Source: Phaseolus vulgaris (lineage: Eukaryota > Streptophyta > Magnoliopsida > Fabales > Fabaceae). From it: a stretch of 64,000 nt of DNA. Positions 48,498 to 60,850 of the stretch are shown one piece after another. How positions within the stretch are numbered: the stretch's first letter is position 1; each line of letters begins with the position of its first letter. The notes under the pieces were generated by a model that was given only the letters and a program-made list of their open reading frames with translations, had not been told where the DNA came from and searched no databases. Location of the stretch: the NCBI RefSeq assembly GCF_000499845.2, contig NC_023759.2:41743172-41807171 (forward strand), written 5' to 3'. A program made the position numbers and the translations under genes.

Positions 48498-48613
48498 ACA
48501 TTCAACCCATATGCAACATGTAAATAAACATTTAGAATTTTTTGTATTATTTTTATGATTTTAATTCGATTCACATTAACTAATGTTTGTTACCTAATTT
48601 TTTTAACAGAGAC

Positions 48614-51497
48614 ATGGATGACGACCAGACTCCAAACAGACCTCGATCTGGACGAGGCAATAGAGGACCTACTAGATTGAAGCGTCTTGCATTGAGACGT
48701 GCTGCTGGTGAGAAGACACATGTTGATATTGACGTCAACACTGGAGTGGCTTTTGGTCCTAAGGCAGATGAGTTTATGAGCTATCTTGGAGTTGTTTCTC
48801 GTGAGAGGCTCTCCATTTTGATTAATTCATGGGATGAGGTTTCAGAGGTTGATCGGAACATGCTATGGGAGGATGTTCTGGTAAGCTTTACATTATTATT
48901 GTTATCATATAATGCTTTTTAATATTGATTAATTAATTTTAATTTGATGATGTTATTTTCCAGGCAAACTTTGACATTCCTGATGTGGAACCGCTTCGAT
49001 CAAAGATATTATCCAATATCGCACTTAAATTTCGTACCTTTAAGTCAAGACTGACTTCGAGATACATTTTTGGCGACCTTAAAGACGAAAATCCATGTTT
49101 AAAGTACCAACATATTGATGAAGAGACATGACGTCTTTTTAGAGAAAGCCGTGAAAATGAGGCTTGGATGGTAAGTGAAGTAACTTTTTTGATTATATAA
49201 CATTAATAAGTTTATCTTATTTACTTCAGTTTGTTTATTTCAATTATGACAGGATCGTCGGAAGAAAGCTCAAGAGATAGCTTTGAAGAATCTTACCCCG
49301 CACGTTATGTCTCGTTCGGGGTATAGAAAACTTTAGCAAACACTGATGGTGGAAAAGGAGAAATCTCAACAGGGGACGTTGTCTGAGAATGTGGAAACAG
49401 GGGTCACTTCTCCTCCATCACCACCTTTTTGCCATGTAAAATGGAAGAGGGCCCGAATTAAGAAGTCGGGTGCACCAAGTTCTGAGCAATCCGGGGTTAT
49501 AATCGAAAAAATTGTAAGTTATTTTTGTTATTTTCAATTTTTTTAAAGCATTAATTATATTAATGATTGAAAATATGGTTTTTGTGTACTCTTGCAGGAT
49601 TCCTTGGAATCCGACGGTAAATTTGTTGCTGAAGGTCGTCACGATATCCTGGTTGAAGCAATTGGACGACCTGAACACTCTGGTCGTGTTCGTGCCGCTG
49701 GACAAGGGGTCGGAATTAAACTTTATTTTGGAGTTTCAGAACGACAGCCATCCTCCTCCTCCAAGAAGGAAACTCAAATGAAGAGTAAGTTACGTGAAGA
49801 AATAATGGAGGAGATGAGAAAGGAGACTGATTTGATGTGGCTGAAGATGAAAAAGGAGAATGATCGAATGCGACAAGAGTTTCTATCGCAACAAGTTTGT
49901 GCTGAGCCGATTGAACCCCTTGTTAGTCCCACTCCCAAGAGCACAAAGGGGAGTTGTGCGGCTCCTCCAACATCAGGGGATGATATCAATGGGCAGACAG
50001 AGGATTGTGAGCTACTGGTAGTGGGCGGCAAACTTCCTCGGGTGGTGGCACTTGGAAAAGTCTATACAAACGCCACCACCTTACATAACGTTCCTCTCTC
50101 CCCTGATGTGGCGAAGGTAACAGTTGAAAAAGTACGATTTCCTGATGCTCGTGTTCCACTACCTTCAGATGAGGTAACCACTGTGGCTGATGCATTTCAA
50201 ACATTCGTTGCCTGGCCCAGAGAGCTCATTCGATCTATGCCCGAACCTCATGTAATAATTTCGTTTCATTATATTATTTTTTATTTATATTTATATATTA
50301 CATATAATTTAATACAAATGTTGTTTATCTTGTAGAAACCTTTTCAGCCACCAAGTCCGAAAAAGAAGTGTGAGGTTCCAGTTGACGATCCTATGGCTTC
50401 CCTACGTCTCATTGCTAGTCAGATTGGCAATGATCCTTTTCCAGTTCCGTGGGATAATACATTTTTTCAAATCAACACTGAACTGCCACTGATGATTTAC
50501 AACACAGATTTATCAGAATTTATATCTGGGAAACAGGAGCTCAATATAAGTATAATTCAATTTTTTATGATGTAAGTATCTTTACCTATTATTCAATTTA
50601 CTTTATGTTAAATCATTATTGATTATGCTTTAACTAAAAACTTGTAGGTTTTTGCATAGAGTCTGTATCACTGAGGGGAAAGAAAATATGTATGGATTCG
50701 TAGATCCTGCATATACTAATCCCGTTGGACCAAACTCAACTGAGACTCAAGCATACATCACTAACATCCTGGAAAAAGAGGGAAAACAAATTTATTTATG
50801 CCCTTATATTAATGAGTAAGTTTAATTATATGTCATCAATTATTATTATTTCATGTTTTAAATATTTACTAACTCTTTTCAATGATCATATAGGCATCAT
50901 TGGCAGTTACTTGTCTTATCAATGGTTGATAAGACTGCTGTGTGGTTCTGTTCCCTACACAAGAAGATGCCCACAAAATTTAAGGATATCATTGATACGT
51001 AAGTATAGTATAAACTTAACTTTGTATGTTACTAATTAACCATCTACTAACGAGGTTTTTTGTATTAACCAGTTCATGGCGTGGATATAACATCCTAAAA
51101 GGTCGATCCAGTTCAAATAATTTGAACTACATAAGAGTAAAGGTTTGTAATTTTTTTCTTTCTCTATTATCATTGTTTATCAATATACTAACATATTACT
51201 TTTTATTGAATTATAGTGTAATAAACAACCAGGAAGCTATGAGTGTGGCTATTACATTATGCAATGGATGATTACCATTATAAGACTAGGTGTTAAAACT
51301 GGTTGGAAAGAGGTATATGTTAAATCATTTTTATAATTCTTGAACATATATATATCTAGAAACTAATTTATGTCAACTTTGCAATGCAGTTATTCACAGA
51401 AGAAACACCATTGAGCGAGGAAGGCATTTCATATGTTAGAGATTCTTGGTCCACATATTTCATTAATTTTTATAACTCTAGCATAGGTAAACAATAG
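48614..51497 (+). pseudogene. CACTA second gene: Ptta-type transposase region plus ULP1-like C48 protease, two nonsense codons
   Basis: Ten exons with good splice sites: 48614-48880, 48964-49170, 49253-49513, 49598-50251, 50336-50571, 50648-50815, 50894-50998, 51073-51142, 51217-51312, 51390-51497; 2172 bases in one frame. Two in-frame stops interrupt it: TGA at 49129-49131 (codon 145) and TAG at 49334-49336 (codon 186). The N-terminal part (EFMSYLGVVSRERLSILINSW..., KKAQEIALKNLTPHVMSRSGY) fits plant Ptta/En/Spm transposase domains; a coiled-coil Glu/Lys-rich part (exon 4) follows; the C-terminus has the ULP1 pattern with HHWQLLVL (His 599/600), VWFCSLH where an Asp would normally stand (Cys 617), and GSYECGYYIMQW (Cys 666). 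ATG 48614 was chosen right after an acceptor. Either a pseudogene or, less likely, read by alternative splicing. Confidence 0.8.
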
Positions 51498-51679
51498 TGG
51501 TTTTATTATATGTAATTTGATCACTTGTAAATGTACATTTTGATGATTTCAATTGATCACTACATTTTTGTATTTGTCTGGCTGGGTTTGATCATTATGC
51601 AGGTTATTTAAATATATGGTTTCTGCACAAAACAGAGTGTATTTTAAAAAAAAAATCACTATTTACAAATTCGTTCTAA

Positions 51680-52010
51680 GTTGTTCTTATAATTATGCGA
51701 GAGATCGATAGTTAGGGGACATTCTTAAGGATTTTATATGCGAGGAATCGATATAAATGATTTTTATACGGGCATCAATTTCAATCAAATAACTCATGCT
51801 AATCAAAATACTTTGAGGGTGACAGAGATGAAACTAATCCTTATTTTTTCAATTGAAACAACTAATTTTTTTTGTTTGTTTTCTTATTGATCAGTACCAA
51901 CACAATTAATTTAAAACTACTCTTTTAATTGTACTCGATAATTCACTATTCCTTGTGGGATCGATATCCGTTCTTATGACAAACGCGCGGTGCATTTGCC
52001 GTAAAAAGAC
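51680..52010. mobile_element. Possible LTR remnant abutting the CACTA element
   Basis: Starts where CACTA similarity stops. The segment near 51950-52000 (CCTTGTGGGATCGATATCCG ... GCGCGGTGCATTTGCCG) is of a type I associate with the ends of plant gypsy-type LTRs. No partner LTR, PBS or gag/pol was found nearby. Confidence 0.3.
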
Positions 52011-53984
52011 ATCAAACAACTAAACTAAGCAAAGTCGTGCAAGCCAATAACAATTACATTTTTATAATTTTGAATCAAAATCATTCAATCATTTACAACT
52101 TTAGTGAGCTTGCATGACAGTATTAAAGTTGTATTACCATGAAACAACTTCTTCTAAGTAAAATCATTTTCCTAAAATTTATTCATTTTCATAAATAAAT
52201 AAAAAATATCCATTCCCATAATATTGCAAAGAAATTATAAAAATTATAAAGTACACACAAAAATGTATAATGTACCTACTTAATAAGGAATTAAATTTTT
52301 TAAATAACTTTTTAAGAACCTTTTAAGGGTGTAATTTATCAATAAAATTAGTTAAAAACTCAAAAACTCTATAACTCTCACACTCCTTTTTTCGTGACTG
52401 GAAATCTCTATTATACTTTAAAGTGTGTGATTACGACTGTAGGGTCTTCTTAAGTTGGATGTAACTTTTAAACATTGAAGATATAATTTTTATTTTTACT
52501 GTCTTGTGTTGTTTTTAACGGAATAACTTGATAATTACTTATGTCTTTTCCTTTTCTAAAAATAGGTTCGCCATGAAACTTGAAGTGATTAAGAAAAAAA
52601 AAACAAATTGATCAATAAATTGAAAAAAAAAAACAATGACCATATTATCTTGTTAAGGATGTAATCAAATAATGACATGGTATTTTAAAAAAATTAGATA
52701 CTCAATGTAATAAAACTTCATTAAAATATTATATTTATAACATAATTATAATTTAATTTAATTTAATTACATTAATTAGATAAAATCTGTAGACCCTAAA
52801 AACAATCAAAGTTTTGTACAATATAAATCCTATCAAAATTGTCTACATCAATCATCTTAAAATATAGGAAGATGAAGTATTTTTCCATCTTAATTAATAA
52901 TGTTTAATATATATTTGAAGTCTAAAATAAAATTCAAGTTTCCAATATAAAATGTGGTATAATATGCTAAGAATCTTACATGTGGGGAGAAAAAACATAG
53001 AAATGTTGGTTAAACTATAAAAGTACTAACTATTGGAACAGAGAAGGGATTCATGTGGTTAGTGTTTCAAGAGCTTGAAACTTGGCACCACTAATGCTCG
53101 CTGGAAGCTACTGAAACGTGGTGGGACTGGTTTGTTTGTGACAGAGACAACATATGAAAAAAGGTTGAGAATTTTCATTGCAAAGGACTAATAATTTTGC
53201 ATCAAATTCAAAAGGATCTGGAAGTCAAATTGATTGAAATCAATTAAAAAAAAAATTCATGACTTCTAGAATGATAATAATAATTAATTTGTGAGATGAA
53301 ATAGTAGGTGAAAAGTCCTTTAACTTCTAGCACAATTTATATACCACATATAGTAAGTCTTGGAGTTCAAAGAATGCATATACCTTTATTATGGATCCAT
53401 TTGTTTACCTACAGATTTGCACATACTGGTTTAAACCAAGCAAAACAGTAAAAAATTAATTAAAAATATAAAACAACACAAACTGCTCCTTTATTATAGT
53501 TTCAAAGATTAAAAAAAAGAAATAAAAATCATCAATTAATCGACAATTATATATTTAAATACAATAAATATTTGTTATATATAAACAAATAACAAATTAT
53601 ATATTAATATTTTACTATATTTATAGATATAATCATTAAATTAAATATATATTATACTTTTATATAATTAATTATTATTGTTATTTTAATATTTATATTA
53701 TAATAAAATAAATGTAATTAATTATATAATATAACACAATAAAAATCATAATATTTAATAATTATTATTATTAGTGGAAAATCAACACCAACTACATCGG
53801 GATTCATGTCATTCGTACTACACATTTCGACATTTTTGAAATACATACACCAATGGTTATCCTTATCCATGGTCACAAATCCTTGAATATCATATAAGTT
53901 TAACTATTGCGTTTAAAGAACCACATTTTAGAGAAATAATAGTACTCAAATTTTTTTATTTTTTAAAATAAAATAAAATATTAT
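52010..53984. other. AT-rich intergenic DNA, no gene recognised
   Basis: Poly-A/T-rich with no open frame of interest. A slightly GC-richer patch at about 53035-53160 (GAAGCTACTGAAACGTGGTGG) stands out but matches nothing I recognise. Confidence 0.5.
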
Positions 53985-54650
53985 ATATAAACTTGTAAAG
54001 TGGTATAGTTATAGTATTACAAATTCAAAATAATATTTATAAAGTTTTTTTACTTGATTTTAGAAAAAAATAAATATTATATGTATATTATCGTAGTATT
54101 TTAAAATATTTAAATATTTTGTATAGTTATAATTATTTTATAAATTCAAAATAATGTTTATAAAATTCTTTTACTTGATTTTAGAAAAAATAAAATATTA
54201 TATGTAGACTACGTATTTTAAAATATTTAAATATTCTGTATACTTATAATTATTTTATAAATTCAGAATAATATTTATAAAATTATTTTACTTGATTTTC
54301 GAAAAAATAAAATCTTATATGTAGACTATCTATAAAGTAATATTTTTAAATATTTAAATACTTTATATACTTGTAATTATTTTATAAATTCAAAATAAAA
54401 TTTATAAAGTCTTTTAGTTGATTTTGGAAAAAAATTAGAATATTATATGTAAACTATCTATAAAGTAGTAGTATTTTAAAATATTTTGTATACTTATAAT
54501 TATTTTAAAACCTATTCAAAACAATATTTATAAAGTTTTTTACTTGATTTTAGAAAAAATTAAATATTTAAATATTTTGTGTACTTACAATTATTTTATA
54601 AATTTAAACTAAGATTTATAAAGTTTTTTACTTTATTTTTAGAAAAAAAA
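53985..54650. repeat. AT-rich tandem repeat, ~120-base period, about six copies
   Basis: The phrase ATTTATAAAGTTTTTTACTTGATTTTAGAAAAAA recurs with variation; the word (T)ACTTGATTT or its variant starts near 54052, 54173, 54290, 54416 (AGTTGATTT), 54542 and 54630 (ACTTTATTT). Spacings are about 121, 117, 126, 126 and 88 bases, the last copy being shorter. Between them lie TATTTAAATATTTTGTATACTTATAATTATTTTATAAATTCA-like stretches. Confidence 0.8.
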
Positions 54651-54939
54651 ATATTATACATAGATAAACTCTATGTATTTTCAAATACCAGAAAAAATTT
54701 AAATATTAATAAAAAGAATTTAACTAGCTGAAAATACATTCAAAATTTCATTAATGCTCATTAATATACTCATCAATGTGATTAAGAAAAAACTTAAAAA
54801 ATCAAAAGACAGCATCATACATCTATTAACATAAATAAAATAAATAAGTAAACATTACAAATTCCTTCTTCTCCAAATTTCATTCTCATATTTTATTCTT
54901 CAAATTTCAAATCTATTTATGAAATTTACCTTCAGAAAA

Positions 54940-55140
54940 CGTATGTCAGAACCACCAACGACCACCACGAACCACAACCGTCCACCACGAACCACAACCG
55001 TCCACCAAGCACAACCAGCGGAAACACCACCCACCACCGCAACGAAACCGTCCACCGTCCATCGACCACCAACAACGCCACCTACGGAACCCCACCCACA
55101 CCTTGCACATCCGGCAACCGCACACCTCCAATGCTTGTGA
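54940..55140. repeat. GC-rich Thr/Pro-codon patch with 20-base tandem duplication
   Basis: CCACCACGAACCACAACCGT is perfectly duplicated (54962-54981 and 54982-55001) and followed by diverged versions. The low-complexity patch opens frames on both strands, none with a recognisable product. It may be part of a transposon leader, like the one in the CACTA element, but no link is visible. Confidence 0.55.
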
Positions 55141-57584
55141 ATTTCTGACAATCGTGCACATGCGCGCACCTCCGACCGCTTCTAAGGTACGCTCTCAACT
55201 CAAAACAAATAACTCACCTCCACTCCTCTTCCATATTTATCATCTCTCTCGTATTTATTCATCACTCACACACTTGAAGTAACCCACCAAACAATGTACG
55301 AATCTTTGTTTGTGTTGTGTTTATGCAGATGAAATCTCATGCGTGAGAATCTCATGTGGAGAGAATATTACAGCTGCATGGCACGGGATGTTGGCACAGG
55401 CTGCTATGGCACATAGGTAGTAGGTGAGGTGATGGGTAATATGGTAAAATCAAATACTTTCTCACCAAATCTTCTCAACCCAGCATAGAAGCCTCTTTCA
55501 CTTTCTTCGCTTTTTCTTCTCCCTCTAATACCCACAAACTCCCAAATACAAACATGATATTTCTTTCCTTTTCAATCCGGGTGAACAATAATCACACGGA
55601 TACAAACAAAGGCTTAGAGTGTTTAGAGTGGAAAGTGTATGGAAAATTTATGGTTAGTGATGTGATAAATGTGATTGAAATTATATTTTTTTTAATTGAT
55701 AAAAATGTGAGTTTACAAATTTACCCTCATATTTAAAAATTGTTAAAAAAATAATTTGATTTATTTCTTTATGAATTATAATTATTTAAATTAAAATATT
55801 ATTAAAATATTTATAATTATAAATATTTGATAAAAACTTATTTTTACATTAAATAACATTATTATTTTATCTTTACTTTTTTGTAATTAATATAATTATT
55901 ATATAAATTTATTTCTATATTATTATTTTTTATTATTATTTATATTTATAGTTTATTATATATGATATGATTAATTATGTTATTTTATAATAATAATTTT
56001 TTTTACAAATTTGATTATATTTTTATATTTAAATTATAATTTTATTTTAAATAAATAATAATAATAATTTAAGTGTAAAATGAAAAGGGTAAGAAAGTAA
56101 ATTACAATTAATTAATTAAGTAAGTATATATTTATTTAGAAAATTACAACTTTCTTCCCACTACAGTAGCGAATAAAGTTTTGATTGAATTTTTTTTTTC
56201 TTCTATTTCTACGTGTTTTTTAACGTTCAATGTTGATACTCGGGTGGTACGTGTGATTGCACTCTGACACTCAAGTTAGTGTTCTAATTTAGATGTATTC
56301 CAGCATAATGTAAAAAGGTACCTTACTTTTACTCAGAAGGCTCTGTTTATAGTACTTGGTTTATGGGTTTGACCTTTATGGGCCAAATATAAGTTGTTAA
56401 TTGATATGTATAGTTGTTCCTTAATATACAAGGTGAAGGCAGAACCCTCAGCCATACACAACCACATAATAAGGAGGATGAAGACCTAGAGGTTGTTTAT
56501 GGATTTATTTGCAAATATGGGTCTAATTGGGCTTTTGTTTATTTTTGTAGGCCCAGTCAATACGACAATTTTCGGATGAATGAATGTACAAATATATCCA
56601 AAAAGACCTCCAATTCATCAAAACATAAACTAAAGTTTTGGTCAGAAAACACAAGAAGATTCAGTTTCGATTGACTAGTCAACATTATTTTTGGGTCATG
56701 TATTGGGCCTAATAGCATAAAATAATTGGACCATATATTTGGGCCATGTAGCATAGGCATTTAGGGTTGCATTTGGGCCAATAGTAAAATAGGTCCAACT
56801 AGGGTTAAAAGTGACTAATTAGGGTCACAATTAGGCTTCTTTAAGCCTAATGTAACCCTAAAATGTCAATGGTATATTAGAAGACGAAAATAACCTTGAC
56901 ATGGAGCACATGGACATCCACATGGCAGTTTAGGAGTGGAAATGATTTAGCATAAAAGATGTGAGCTTAACATGAAACCCTAAACACCCCACTATTATGC
57001 TAAAGAAAACCTATTATACTGAGATTAAAAGTAAAGACACTAGCTGATGTTCGGCTCCCAAGGCCTGTGCTCTATTCCCTGTGATCCTCTAGGGAAGGCT
57101 AGGCGTTGAAGCATTGGCTAGAGGTAAATCCTGACCTAGCCACGTGCCTTGAGTCATCCTCCTGGAAGGATGGGCTTGGTCAGTGGGCACACCCTCTTCT
57201 AGGTCCTCATCAACTTATCCCCCACGCTCAAAGAAATTAATTCCTATAGAGCCGAAAATGACCGTTGGAGTTCCCAAGGTGAGATATGTCCATTTTGAGA
57301 GAATTAAATGTTTGACAGGGATGTGACGCTTGATATTGTTCAATAAGTTATATCTAACAGTTAGGGTTCCGTGTCGCTTCATATGCCGAGTGATGGGAAC
57401 CATTGGATGAAGATAAATCTAACGATTCCAAACAAAGATGCGATAATCTCTCTCCTGTTCAATTCCCTATAAATATGATGCCATTTCAACTTGGTGGGGT
57501 TTACGCTTTCTCCAATGTTATAAAATCTATGCCACGTGCTCCAAGTGCCGAGTCTTAAAGTTTTCCTTTAGTGTTCTCATACAC
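55141..57584. other. Intergenic, AT-rich then moderately GC-rich, no host gene recognised
   Basis: AT-rich from 55700 to 56150. From about 56330 the DNA is less AT-rich, and probably forms the upstream, LTR-like or leader part of the decayed element whose coding remnant begins at 57585. The stretch 57030-57230 (GGCTAGGCGTTGAAGC, CCTGACCTAGCCACGTGCC) has unusual composition. Frames at 56414-56674 were not recognised. Confidence 0.4.
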
Positions 57585-59384
57585 ATGTTAGTGATGTCTT
57601 CTTATACGAGTTCCTCTAATAGTATTGTTAATGTCGAGTCTCTTGAGGTTACTCGTACTACATCTGGTAGTGCGATGGATGTAAGTAACTTGAACCATTC
57701 GGTTGACCAAAGGTCAGAGGGCCCGAGTTATGAATGGGTTGACCCTCGTGTCCTAAATACTCCTACTAGCTTTAGGGATTCCAATAGCTTAGATATTTTT
57801 TTTTTGGTCTAAAATTGCTTTCATAAAACTCGATTGTCCTTCGAATGCGGTGATGACTGACATTTGTGGTTACGCTGATCGAGTCTGTCATGGCCGAGAA
57901 AATGCACCCCAATATTTCTTTTTCGTTTATAATACTTTTTTCTCAAATTTGCATATTACCCTTCCCTTCGATGATTTTACCATGGGGGTCCTTCGGATCC
58001 TCAATGTGGCTCTGACCCAACTACACCCTAACTCGTGGGCGGCCCTTAGGCGTTTCGAGTTCTTTGTGATATTTTTAAGCTCATTCCTACACCCAGTCAT
58101 TTTTATTTTATTATAGTGCCCGTCTGAGTACTCCTGTGAGTTGGTTGTCACAGTCAAGCCAATCGGGGAATGCTCGTTTTGCAACGTTCACCACCTCGTA
58201 CAAAAAATTCAAAGAAAAATACTTCAAAATATTCGTGGAGTTGGACGATCGATATTACTTTTATGATACAAAAGGGCGAACAAAATTCCCTTTCCACTGG
58301 ACCCAAATTGGAACCTAGCTGAGGTTGTCAATGTCCCCGCTAGACTAGTTGGTTCTTGTTGTTTTTTTATTAGCTTCCGTATAAATTACCTACTCGGGAG
58401 TCGATAACATTATACGGGTCGTCCAAGAAGTGGGTGAATTTTTCTGGTACGTAGATTTCTTATGCTTAAGGTTGTATTCATTATGTTGATGTTGTTTAAC
58501 TTGTTTGTTTCTTGCAACTATCATAACTCGAATGGATCCATCTCTGGGAACTTAATGACCAGCATGAGACGTCAGGCAACCAACTGAAAAATAGGCAGCT
58601 TCAGACAATCGGGACGGGTAACCCAATTGTTCCGATTGATATGATTCCCCCTAGTACCACTGCTGCTCCCTCGGTGAATTGAAAGAAAGGTCACCCGACT
58701 AAGATAGTCCAATTGGGTGCAAAGCCAAGGTCATCCTCTCGACAACCCTGAATGCTGAATCTGCTTCTTCAAGTGGCGCAGGGTGTGCAAATCGATGTGT
58801 CTCCCGAGGATGAGAGTGTGCTGGCGACCGTCCCCACGAGCAACTTGATTGCATAATGGGTTGAACTGCAAGGCCGAACGATGGTGGTCGGCAAAACTTT
58901 GGGAGAAGAGTTGGAAAGGACAAAAACTGTGATGATGCCCAAGTTAAAAACGGAGTTGGCGAAGTCGGCCAATTCTTTGAAAGCAGCAGTGGAGGCGTCC
59001 AAGGAAAAAATGCGTCAAAATAATTTGGCGGTTGAGAAGGCCCAAGAGGCCCTGAGAGCCGAGATCGAGGCAGAGAAGGCCGAGCTGGCGAAGGTAAAAT
59101 ATGAAGCTGAAGAAAAGGAAAGAACACTTTCTGTTGAGTTGGAGAAGTGTCAGTCTTTTATGCTTCGTATAAGTGAAGAATATTTCTGCCAAAGTCTTCG
59201 GCAAGCGACCTTCTTCCACGACATACCTGCCGAAGATGCTCGATACGACATTGAAAAAAATGTTGTGGAAGGAAAATTAGTGCTGCTCGGCGGAGGTGTT
59301 GATGAAGAGATAAAGGAAGTTGGTGGTGAACGCCCTCTCAACGAGACGAAGCCATCTTTTGAAGAGATATTAGAGTCACTTTAA
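57585..59384 (+). pseudogene. Decayed plant 'putative gypsy-type transposon' gene (Transposase_28-like)
   Basis: Fragments in shifting + frames: a Ser-rich head (57585-57812), then FFFVYNTFFSNLHITLPFDD...NVALTQLHPNSWAALRRFEFF (57900-58070), GNARFATFTTSYKKFKEKYF...FDDRYYFYD-like ...TKFPFHWTQ (58140-58310), and a C-terminal coiled-coil tail (58881-59384: EELERTKTVMMPKLKTELAK...LEKCQSFMLRISEEYF...FEEILESL). That order, an aromatic-rich domain then a Glu/Lys coiled coil, is that of the plant Transposase_28 / 'putative gypsy type' family, a common retroelement-associated protein without a proven enzyme activity. At least three frameshifts or stops separate the parts, so no full product is possible. 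Confidence 0.7.
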
Positions 59385-60850
59385 GTGAAAATATCCTGGG
59401 CCTGGGGTGTGGGCATGAAACAAATTTATTTTAATTTGGACATATTTTTGTAGGCTTGAATATTTTTTCTTTCCGATGGACCGATCAACATAATATATGA
59501 ATTATATGTGTTTTAGTCTTGATTGCTTGTTTTATTAAAAATAGTTGGTTAACCTAGTCCAAATTGTTTTCAACAATTGATGAGTGTAGAGACCGCGCTT
59601 TAAACCGATATCCGGGTGTAGAATGAGTACAACAATCTATATTTGATCGTCGAGTAGGTAGAAAGATAAGTTTGTACTTAGTAGTTTAAGCAACGGGATC
59701 ATTACAAATAAAATCTGATCGACTGATCGGTGGAGTATAATGAAACTTTAACACTTTTTAATTAAAGAATCTGGCCAACTGAACGGTGGAGTATGATAAG
59801 ACTTTAACACTTGCTTTCTAATTAAAGAATTTGACAGACTAAAAGTTGGAGTATGACCGGTACAACATTATCACATCACACATTGAATAATAGATTTGAT
59901 ATTGAATTGAACCAATGATAAAATTTACAATAGTTAGTATTTGTTTATACAAATTCTATAAATAAGTTAATTAAGAATAAAAGTGCACGAGATAAAGTCT
60001 AAGACAGGATATTAAACCATTAAAAATTTGATTTGGAAAACTATCATAATCAAATTTATTTCACAAACACTCATACATCCATATTTATGAAGGACTTATT
60101 AAGAAAAATAACACCCATAAAAAAATAGCAACATTAAATAGTATGATCTACTAAGATGATTATATAATAGCTATTCCACCTTTAAAAGCTCGATATAGAC
60201 AATATACATTAGTGTTATGCTACATGTGATGGTTTTAAGAAAAATCTAATATAGAAATAGATTTAATTTGCATGAGAAAAACCGTGTCACTCTATTGATT
60301 TAATTTCCATTTTTTATGTTTTTGATTTATGAAAATATGATGTAGGTACTATTTGTTTTCATATTCAATATATTTTAAAAAAAAACTCAGTTAGTTTCAA
60401 ATTTTATAATCGAATTAAGTGATGAAATTTGTTTAAATTTGAGTAATGTACGCCCTTAATTTAGTGCGTATATTAAGTTTTTGGAAGAAGACGAACGTTA
60501 GTAATATTATTTAAGCCAAATGAAAAAGTTATTAAGAATACAATCACTAATAAATGGAGTTGGGTGTGGGGGGAAGGCAAAACCGAAAACTTGAAAGAAA
60601 GCGAAGAGCGAAAAGAAAAAGTGGCGCGAGTACTTCAAATGAAAACGTCATCGTTGCAAGGCGCCAATCAAATACATGGCCGCGCCCTAGCTTCTAGTCA
60701 ATAAATCTCAGCCATCCACGTTTCATCTCATACATCATCTCTGAAAAGACCGCCTCCCATGAAAACGAAATAAAATCTCCAATCTCACTACTCTTCTCTT
60801 CCACGCGACCTTCTTTTTCTCAACTCTTCTCTTTTTTTTTTCATAAAAAA
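59385..60850. other. Intergenic and BARD1 promoter side
   Basis: 59712-59860 carries an imperfect ~58-base tandem repeat (GGTGGAGTATRA near 59729 and 59785, GTTGGAGTATGA near 59845). Further right the sequence becomes purine-rich and then C/T-rich (60770-60845), the probable leader of the gene that starts at 60851. Confidence 0.5.
60620..60670 (+). promoter_or_regulatory. E2F-like sites in the BARD1 promoter
   Basis: GTGGCGCGAG (60621-60630) and GGCGCCAA (60660-60667; TTGGCGCC on the other strand) resemble the E2F consensus TTTSSCGC, about 185-230 bases upstream of the BARD1 start codon. E2F-type control would suit a DNA-repair gene, but the match is imperfect. Confidence 0.3.

Larger units (their letters stand above)
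44237..51680 (+). mobile_element. CACTA (En/Spm) DNA transposon, 3' end truncated
   Basis: The 5' terminus CACTAGTACAAAATATG at 44237 is typical of the superfamily. It is followed by a subterminal block of inverted repeats (44293-44480), a leader with a GC-rich tandem repeat and probable intron, a TNP2-type transposase (45297-48497), and a second gene with a ULP1-like protease domain (48614-51497). A weak subterminal-repeat copy ATTTACAAATTCGTTCTA (51661-51678) marks the start of the 3' end, but no inverse TIR (...TACTAGTG) follows within the next several kb; an LTR-like remnant begins instead. The element is therefore probably immobile in cis. Confidence 0.88.

Noticed and set aside
51497..53984. 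3' terminal inverted repeat of the CACTA element
   Set aside because: No inverse of CACTAGTACAAAA was found by eye; only a subterminal-repeat relic at 51661-51678.
54900..55169. Open frames on both strands (Thr/Pro- and Gly/Val/Trp-rich)
   Set aside because: They arise from a GC-rich low-complexity repeat; frames open on both strands at once are typical of such DNA and there is no recognisable domain.
56414..56674. 86-codon open frame as a host gene
   Set aside because: No recognisable domain; it sits in DNA that probably belongs to the decayed element starting further right.
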